Origin: Mycobacterium sp. DL99
GTDB lineage: Bacteria; Actinomycetota; Actinomycetes; Mycobacteriales; Mycobacteriaceae
Assembly (NCBI RefSeq): GCF_004762045.1
Contig: NZ_SJOM01000007.1
Coordinates: 3,193,920 to 3,257,919, forward strand
DNA length: 64,000 bases
Direction: 5' to 3'
Shown here: positions 59,227 to 64,000 of the stretch, piece after piece
How positions within the stretch are numbered: the stretch's first letter is position 1
Layout: each line of letters starts with the position of its first letter
The notes under the pieces: generated by a model
The model's input: the letters and a program-made list of their open reading frames with translations, nothing else
Told to the model about the DNA's origin: nothing
Databases searched by the model: none
Program-made: the position numbers and the translations under genes

Positions 59227-60105
59227 ATGAGCGGTATTGGGGCAGAAGACGTTCCAGGGCACTGGTTGACCGCGGCAGAAGTCGCCCGGGCATCGCAGCT
59301 TCGAGAGGACTTGGTCGAGCGATTCCTGCCGGCCGGACAACCACAGGAGAACCTCTACGGACGCGATCTCGTTTCGGTGGCCCGATTCGTCAAGGTGCTC
59401 ACCGATCTGGGAACACCGACCGCCGCCGTCGAAGTGGCTGTGGCCGAATTGCGGGCCCGCCCGGACGCGGCGTTCAATGTGGCGCTTCGGGGCGGCGGCA
59501 GTGCCAGTCGGTGGCCTCTGAGTCCGAAGCTCACCGGTAACCGGACCCGAGTGTGGAAGGCGATCGGTGTGACGACCGCCACCGCGTTACTCGTCGGCGG
59601 CGTCATGGCGGTCACGCTGTCAGGGCATGAGGATGAGGCGACCGCTGCCGGACCGACACGTGCCAGTGCGGCGAAACCCGTTCCTGCCGAAGTGGTTGCG
59701 TCAACCGTACGTGACGAACCGGGCGCCAAGCCCGCCCAGGCATTCGCCGCGGCCAAGCCGGATCCGGTCTGCGCCCAGTGGCAGCGGGTCAGTGCTGGGT
59801 ACGACGGCAAGCAACAGGCCTGGGTCAAGACAGATCATCGGGTGCCGGCCTCGCGATGGTCACCCAAGCAACGGTCGGTGACGCTGGCTGTCGTCCCGGT
59901 CATGCGCCAGGAGGCCGCTGAATTGCGCGCCTTCGCCGACAAGGCCACAGATCCGCTTCTGGCAGGTTTGCTGCGGGCTCAGTCCCGGTACGTGGACAAC
60001 TACGCCGCCAAGCTGCCGAAGTTCGAGCCGGCGCAACATGCGAACTGGACAGCGGCCACTGCGATGGACGCTGCGGTGAAAGCGGTTTGCTCAACGCCAC
60101 GTTGA
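59227..60105 (+). CDS. Membrane protein with N-terminal MerR-like region and extracellular domain
   Basis: A 292-residue protein of unknown function. Residues about 12-78 (WLTAAEVARASQLREDLVERFLP and LYGRDLVSVARFVKVLTDLG) look like a MerR-type winged helix. One membrane segment follows at about 118-138 (AIGVTTATALLVGGVMAVTL). Then comes an Ala/Pro-rich linker and a helical exported domain with two conserved-looking Cys (VCAQWQR and KAVCSTP). Arrangements like this occur in mycobacteria as I recall. ATG 59227 has GGAAGGATC upstream. Confidence 0.8.
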   Translation: MSGIGAEDVPGHWLTAAEVARASQLREDLVERFLPAGQPQENLYGRDLVSVARFVKVLTDLGTPTAAVEVAVAELRARPDAAFNVALRGGGSASRWPLSPKLTGNRTRVWKAIGVTTATALLVGGVMAVTLSGHEDEATAAGPTRASAAKPVPAEVVASTVRDEPGAKPAQAFAAAKPDPVCAQWQRVSAGYDGKQQAWVKTDHRVPASRWSPKQRSVTLAVVPVMRQEAAELRAFADKATDPLLAGLLRAQSRYVDNYAAKLPKFEPAQHANWTAATAMDAAVKAVCSTPR

Positions 60106-60168
60106 GTGTCGCGGCCCGGTATCTGGTGGGGCACTTGGGGATGAGTGCCCCACCAGAAATCGGTTTGG

Positions 60169-60477
60169 TTACATCGGAACCCAACGATCGAGGAACCAGA
60201 AGCCCCAGCCGCGGCCGTCGCCGGAGGGCATCGGGGTCACCCGCTGGCCATTCCACTCGAACGGCTGGTGATCGCGACGCGCGGCGTCGATGTCGCGACC
60301 GTGCCAGTCGTCGGGCCGAAAGCCACGGTCGTCATGACGGTCGCACTGCGGCGCACCCGGACGGTCGCAACCAGGGCCCGGGTCGGCGTTGGCGGTGCCG
60401 AGGCCGAGGCCCAGCAACCCGGCGATGCCGATACCTACCGCCATCGCCGATATGCCCACGGATTTTTTGAAAGGCAT
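60169..60477 (-). CDS. Small secreted protein
   Basis: A 102-residue exported protein. The signal peptide (about 1-31) ends in TANA followed by DPGPGCDRPG. The mature part is short, rich in Asp/Arg/His, has a Cys pair (GCDRPGAPQC) and ends in an aromatic segment GWGFWFLDRWVPM. I recognise no family; the pattern is common among small mycobacterial exported proteins. ATG 60477 gives the signal peptide; the frame extends to 60573 without need. Confidence 0.72.
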   Translation of the reverse strand: MPFKKSVGISAMAVGIGIAGLLGLGLGTANADPGPGCDRPGAPQCDRHDDRGFRPDDWHGRDIDAARRDHQPFEWNGQRVTPMPSGDGRGWGFWFLDRWVPM

Positions 60478-60832
60478 TGCTTTACTCCGTTTCTGACCAG
60501 TGTGACGACGGTGCCGCACGGAGAGCAAAGCTATTTCGGTGGGATGTGTTTGCCCTGTGCTGACGGTTGGCACGTGCTGTGTGGTCGGTAACGGGATGAA
60601 AACTGCTTGGACTCAATGATATTGGATGCTGACAGGCAACTCCCAGACCCGACCCGGCCGAGCGCTGCCAATGCGGGCGAGACGACGGCCTTGTCGAGGT
60701 CAACCCCGCAACCGGGAAGGCGGCTGGGGTTCTCAGCAACAGCGAAGCCGCCTTCGTGATGTGCCAAGGCATTTCCCAGGAAGTAACCGCGGTGCCAACA
60801 GTTATTCCGGTCCCGTGCGCGGGGACCCACAT
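60478..60832. other. 355-base intergenic region holding a hairpin
   Basis: No gene of coding character. It holds the upstream region of the secreted-protein gene and the 3' flank of the SnoaL-like gene, including the hairpin at 60716-60755 annotated separately. Confidence 0.5.
60716..60755 (-). terminator. Hairpin downstream of the SnoaL-like gene
   Basis: A perfect 10-bp inverted repeat, GAAGGCGGCT and AGCCGCCTTC, with a 20-base loop, about 80 bases downstream of the minus-strand SnoaL-like gene. Probably its terminator. Confidence 0.5.
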
Positions 60833-61354
60833 TCACCAGGTCAGGTTGTGCTTCTCGAAGTGGCGGGCCAACGCCTCCATGTACTCGTCACCGTGGAAGG
60901 GCCCACGGGCGCCGATTGCCCTTTCCAGGAACGGGCCGTACTCCTCGTCATTGACGTAGGTAGACCAGTGGGTGATCTGCCCGTCGTCGTTGGTGTCGAT
61001 GAAGCTGATCGAGTAGAAGCCCATCCTCTCGCCATCTGCTGTCGTGCCCTCCCAGCGGTAGCGCATGACGAGGCCGTTCTCGGCAGGCCAGAACTTGTGG
61101 TCTATGGGCTTCCAGTCGGGGAAAACCACCGAATAGGCCTTGGCCTCCACGGTGGCCGCGACGTCGAAGGAGGTCGCCACGTCCTTGAGCACGAGTTCCT
61201 GCCCTGCCACGAAGTAGGGCGAGGTGTACACGGCGTCGTCGGTGAACTCCCACTCGTCGTATGACTCGCCTTCCTGCACTTTCCGCAGCACGTACTTGTC
61301 GCGGTAGCTCTCCGCCATGCGGCGGTGTTTGGCGATTCGATCGACCAGATCCAT
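60833..61354 (-). CDS. SnoaL/NTF2-like protein
   Basis: A 173-residue protein with the NTF2-like pattern: helix MDLVDRIAKHRRMAESYRDKY, then WEFTDDAVYTSPYF, VFPDWKPIDHKFWPAENGLVMRYRWEGTTADGERMGFYSISFIDTNDDGQITHWSTY and a C-terminal helix. It resembles hydroxysteroid-isomerase-like and polyketide-cyclase-like proteins; the substrate is unknown. Upstream is an AT-rich region with an inverted repeat, facing a deleted TetR gene. Confidence 0.83.
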   Translation of the reverse strand: MDLVDRIAKHRRMAESYRDKYVLRKVQEGESYDEWEFTDDAVYTSPYFVAGQELVLKDVATSFDVAATVEAKAYSVVFPDWKPIDHKFWPAENGLVMRYRWEGTTADGERMGFYSISFIDTNDDGQITHWSTYVNDEEYGPFLERAIGARGPFHGDEYMEALARHFEKHNLTW

Positions 61355-61426
61355 TGCGGTCCTTATCCGTTGGGGGAGCGGTAGGGCCAGTCAAATGGCT
61401 CATGTGGCGTGGCCCACACAAGTAAT

Positions 61427-61440
61427 ATACATACCTGTAT
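61427..61440. promoter_or_regulatory. Inverted repeat, candidate operator
   Basis: ATACA and TGTAT arms with a 4-base spacer, in the only AT-rich stretch between the SnoaL-like gene and the TetR remnant. It shares the ATACAT half-site with the palindrome at 47039-47056. Confidence 0.45.
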
Positions 61441-61514
61441 CAGAGATTCAACGATGAATTCTCTGGCTGGTGGGGGTTGCCGAGAACCTGTGTCCGCCCT
61501 GGGCGGATGCGGTC

Positions 61515-61694
61515 GTGGCTGAACGGTGGACCCGGCAGCGGGTGCAGGCCGAACTGCCGGCCAAGGCGCTGATCGCCGCCAACGTGGGAATCACGCTGGG
61601 CAGCCCCATCGATTCCGAGGACCTCTACCGGGCGCTCGTGGAGATGGTGGTGGTAAACGTCGAGTCCGCGGAATCGACCGTGCTCGAGACCTAG
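61515..61694 (+). pseudogene. TetR-family regulator remnant with large internal deletion
   Basis: The frame begins VAERWTRQR, matching the start of the intact TetR gene at 47605 ([10 protein letters not shown]). After a few residues it jumps to LPAKALIAANVGITLGSPID and EDLYRALVEMVVVNV, matching that protein's C-terminal [20 protein letters not shown] and [14 protein letters not shown]. About 130-140 codons, including the whole helix-turn-helix, are missing, while the frame remains open. The product could not bind DNA. Its stop codon overlaps the convergent hydrolase stop. Confidence 0.75.
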
Positions 61695-62536
61695 GCCCGG
61701 GTCAAGAACCCCAGCACGGTCTGCTCGAAGGCCTCCTTGGCCTCGATCATGGCCCAGTGTCCACAGTTCGGGAACACGTGCAGTTCGGCGTTCGGGATCG
61801 TCCGCATCGGGATCAGTGCCATATCGAGCGGGCTGACCCGGTCATCGCGGCCCCAGGTCAGCAGCGTGGGGGCGGCCACCCTGTGCATCTGTGCCCACGG
61901 CATCGGCGCATCGGACGAGCGCATCGCGGCCATCATTCCCGCAAAAGCCGCTTTGCCGTACATCCGCTTGGCCGCGGCCAGCGTCGTGGGGTCGGTTGCC
62001 AGTTCCCACCGCTGTTCGATGAGTTCGTCGGTGACCAGTGCCGGGTCGAACACCATCGAGTTCAACCAATCGATCAGGCGCTGGCGGGTCGGGTCTTCGG
62101 TGAATTCCTGCAGCAGCCGGATGCCTTCGCTGGGGCCCGGGCTGAATACGTTGGTTCCAATGCCACCGATGGTGACGAGCCTGCCAATGCGGTCCGGCTG
62201 CCGGATGGCGAAGTTGATGCCCACACCGCCGCCCATCGAGTTGCCGACGATGTGCACACGGTCGATGCCGAGGGCGTCGACGAAGGGGGCCACGACACCC
62301 TGCGCGGTCACCATCGGGTGGCCGCCGATATCGTCGGTGACGCCGAATCCCGGGAATTCCAGTATCAGGCAACGGAATTGCTGGGCGAAGGTGGGCAGGA
62401 TTCCCCGGAAATTGCGCCAGCCGGTCACTCCGGGCCCGGAGCCGTGCAGGAACAACAGCGCCGGTCCATCACCGGTGTCGTAATACCGCAAGACGCCTGC
62501 GGATGTCTCGATCTCCCTCAGTTCCAGCTCGGTCAT
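61691..62536 (-). CDS. Alpha/beta hydrolase, meta-cleavage-product type (MhpC/BphD/HsaD-like)
   Basis: A 281-residue hydrolase with LHGSGPGVTGWRNF, the oxyanion region typical of C-C bond hydrolases, nucleophile S100 in GNSMGG, acid Asp in WGRDDRVSPLD and base His in CGHWAMIEAKEAF. Enzymes of this kind split ring-opened dioxygenase products in aromatic or steroid breakdown. ATG 62536 starts the conserved region. No ring-cleavage dioxygenase gene is adjacent here. Confidence 0.9.
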   Translation of the reverse strand: MTELELREIETSAGVLRYYDTGDGPALLFLHGSGPGVTGWRNFRGILPTFAQQFRCLILEFPGFGVTDDIGGHPMVTAQGVVAPFVDALGIDRVHIVGNSMGGGVGINFAIRQPDRIGRLVTIGGIGTNVFSPGPSEGIRLLQEFTEDPTRQRLIDWLNSMVFDPALVTDELIEQRWELATDPTTLAAAKRMYGKAAFAGMMAAMRSSDAPMPWAQMHRVAAPTLLTWGRDDRVSPLDMALIPMRTIPNAELHVFPNCGHWAMIEAKEAFEQTVLGFLTRA

Positions 62537-62664
62537 GCCGACCAACCTACGGGTGTCTGGCCACCGGCTCGTCGGCGGTCCCGCCCCGTGGAACACGATC
62601 TCGTGAGGCGTCCGTCACGGCTCCGCCGGTTTGCCGTGGGAGTAGATCGGAATCCGTCACCGCC

Positions 62665-64000
62665 TTATCTAACGACGTTGCAGGATCTTTCGCGGCGGAA
62701 CAGCACGGTGCTGATCGCCCCGCCGCAGAGGGCAACGGCGCCACAAGTAAGGAGGGCGACCACCACCGCGAATGTTGACGCTCCGTCGCGCACATGCGCT
62801 GCCTGACTGATGGTGCCGCACAATGCGATGCCGATGGTCAGCCCGAGTTGCCGGGCGGCATTGGCCGCTGCGGCGGCCACTCCCGCCCGTGCCGGCGGGA
62901 CCGACGTCGCCGCGACGGCGGGCAGCACGGGGGACACGATCGCGGCACCGATGCCGGTCCCGATGAGCATCGCGATCAGTGAAGTCCAATCCGGGTGCAA
63001 CATCAATGTCGCACCGGGCAGACAGGCCAGTCCGGTGAGCAACGTTCCGCCGCCGAGCACCCAGCTGCGCGGTGCATGGTGCAGCCGCGCGCTCAAGGTC
63101 AGCGACACCAGGATGAACGCGGCAAGTTGTACCGTCAGCACCAGAGCGGCTTGCAGGGGCTGCATGCTACGGTTGGTCTGCAACCACCACGACAGGACCG
63201 GTAATGCGGCGAAAGCTGCGAAGTAGTAAGCGAATCCGGCAACGAGCACGGCGATGAATCCTCGTGTCGCGAAAAGGTCCGGCGGTAGTAGCGGATGGGC
63301 GGCGCGGCGTTGGACCGAGACGAACAAGCAGACCGCGGCGAGGCTCACCGCGCCCGCCCCCAGGGTCCCGGCCGACGTCCAACCGGACTCACCGGCATTG
63401 ATCACCGCGAATGTGGTCCCTGTCATCGCCGTGGTGATGAGGGCCATTCCCACGACGTCGAGTCGTGCGTGCACCGAGTGCGCCCGTGACAGCGATTGCA
63501 CGCCGATGATCACGGCGAACACACATATCGGCACCGCACCGAGAAACAACCAGCGCCACGTGATGAATTGGGTCACGGCTCCACCGGCGATCGTTCCCAT
63601 GGTGCTGCCGATTCCCGCGACCGCACCCCACACAGCGAACGCGATTCCGCGCGTCCGACCGCGGTAATGCTCGGTCAAGAGCGGAACGACCGTTCCGAAG
63701 ATCGCCGCGCCGCCCGTCCCCTGGATGACGCGCGCCGCAACCAGAACGCCACCGTTCGTGGCGGCCGCACATCCCACCGATGCCACCCCGAAAACGATCA
63801 GCCCGACCAAGAACAGCCGCCGGTGTCCCCACCGATCTCCGAGGGTTCCCATGGCCATCACGAGCGCGGCCAGTGCGAGGGTGTACCCGTCGATGATCCA
63901 TTGGGCTGTTGCGAATCCGGCACCGAGCCGGCCTGCGATGTTCCCGGCGCTGACCGTCACGACGGTGGTGAACGCGAGTAACAGGAATGTCGCCAGGCAA
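62665..64000 (-). CDS. MFS transporter, DHA2-like (5' end outside window)
   Basis: A polytopic exporter open to the window edge. The first visible residues (LATFLLLAFTTVVTVSAG) are helix 1, so the start lies beyond 64000; the GTG at 63960 is internal. Motifs include WIIDGYTLALAALVMAMGTLGDRWGHRRLF (helices 2-3 loop), IQGTGGAAIFGTVVPLLTEHYRGRTRGIAFAVWG, and a C-terminal AANAARQLGLTIGIALCGTI. About 430 residues are visible. It probably exports a drug or metabolite. Confidence 0.9.
   Translation of the reverse strand, partial: CLATFLLLAFTTVVTVSAGNIAGRLGAGFATAQWIIDGYTLALAALVMAMGTLGDRWGHRRLFLVGLIVFGVASVGCAAATNGGVLVAARVIQGTGGAAIFGTVVPLLTEHYRGRTRGIAFAVWGAVAGIGSTMGTIAGGAVTQFITWRWLFLGAVPICVFAVIIGVQSLSRAHSVHARLDVVGMALITTAMTGTTFAVINAGESGWTSAGTLGAGAVSLAAVCLFVSVQRRAAHPLLPPDLFATRGFIAVLVAGFAYYFAAFAALPVLSWWLQTNRSMQPLQAALVLTVQLAAFILVSLTLSARLHHAPRSWVLGGGTLLTGLACLPGATLMLHPDWTSLIAMLIGTGIGAAIVSPVLPAVAATSVPPARAGVAAAAANAARQLGLTIGIALCGTISQAAHVRDGASTFAVVVALLTCGAVALCGGAISTVLFRRERSCNVVR

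Noticed and set aside
57970..59340. 456-codon version of the epoxide-hydrolase-like gene
   Set aside because: The first 174 codons are Arg/Pro/Thr-rich and unlike any hydrolase; ATG 58818 fits the conserved N-terminus.
1..64000. CRISPR arrays, insertion sequences, prophage genes, rRNA genes
   Set aside because: Looked for spaced direct repeats, transposase or integrase motifs and rRNA signatures; none seen.

Overview
The window reads as chromosomal DNA of a fast-growing mycobacterium (Mycolicibacterium-type). It has high GC content and many GTG starts. Genes are densely packed with 4-base ATGA/GTGA overlaps. A PdtaR response regulator very close to Mycobacterium tuberculosis Rv1626 sits beside a tRNA-Leu, as I recall for that genus. 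A deazaflavin-dependent (Ddn-type) reductase and mycobacterial-style secreted and membrane proteins agree with this. The assignment comes from remembered protein similarity and gene order; no search was run.

Layout. 1-20,839: two giant non-ribosomal peptide synthetase (NRPS) genes, the first cut by the window edge, giving ...E | C-A-T, C-A-T, C-A-T-E, C || A-T, C-A-T-E, C-T. The line ends in a condensation-carrier pair that has lost its adenylation domain, with no thioesterase or reductase. 20,844-22,144: convergent terminator, an isoprenylcysteine-methyltransferase-like membrane enzyme, a small membrane protein and a tRNA-Leu(CAA). 22,228-28,165: pdtaR, then a complete branched-chain amino-acid-type ABC importer (livK-H-M-G-F). 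28,269-32,341: YnfA protein, SCO6745-like protein, and a gluconate module (GntR/FCD regulator, divergent gluconokinase and GntP permease). 32,352-36,131: RDD and DoxX membrane proteins, a beta-lactamase-like serine hydrolase, a metallo-beta-lactamase-fold hydrolase and a thioesterase.

36,523-44,262: a tightly coupled six-gene operon with a dipeptide/oligopeptide-type ABC importer (binding protein, two permeases, fused double ATPase), a DszA/NtaA-like flavin monooxygenase and a DszC/SfnB-like flavoprotein. It is best read as uptake and oxidative desulfurization of an organosulfur compound. 44,253-49,467: GtrA protein, an internally deleted gene remnant (probably cytochrome P450), a SnoaL-like protein and a Rieske oxygenase on the minus strand, facing a small unknown gene, a TetR regulator, an EamA exporter and a Ddn-like protein. 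49,470-53,641: polyamine-type ABC importer (PotC, PotB, PotD, PotA). 53,908-58,818: MFS exporter, NCS1 permease, isopropylmalate/tartrate-dehydrogenase-like enzyme and epoxide-hydrolase-like protein. 59,227-64,000: a membrane protein with an N-terminal MerR-like region, a small secreted protein, a SnoaL-like protein facing a deleted TetR remnant, a meta-cleavage-product-type hydrolase and a truncated MFS transporter.

The most unusual material is the NRPS end: the A-less C-T terminus, the module split across two proteins, near-duplicate Thr-like A domains, and an A domain with an atypical specificity pocket. Next come the organosulfur operon and two independent internal-deletion remnants in the catabolic regions. 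No CRISPR array, insertion sequence, rRNA or prophage was seen.
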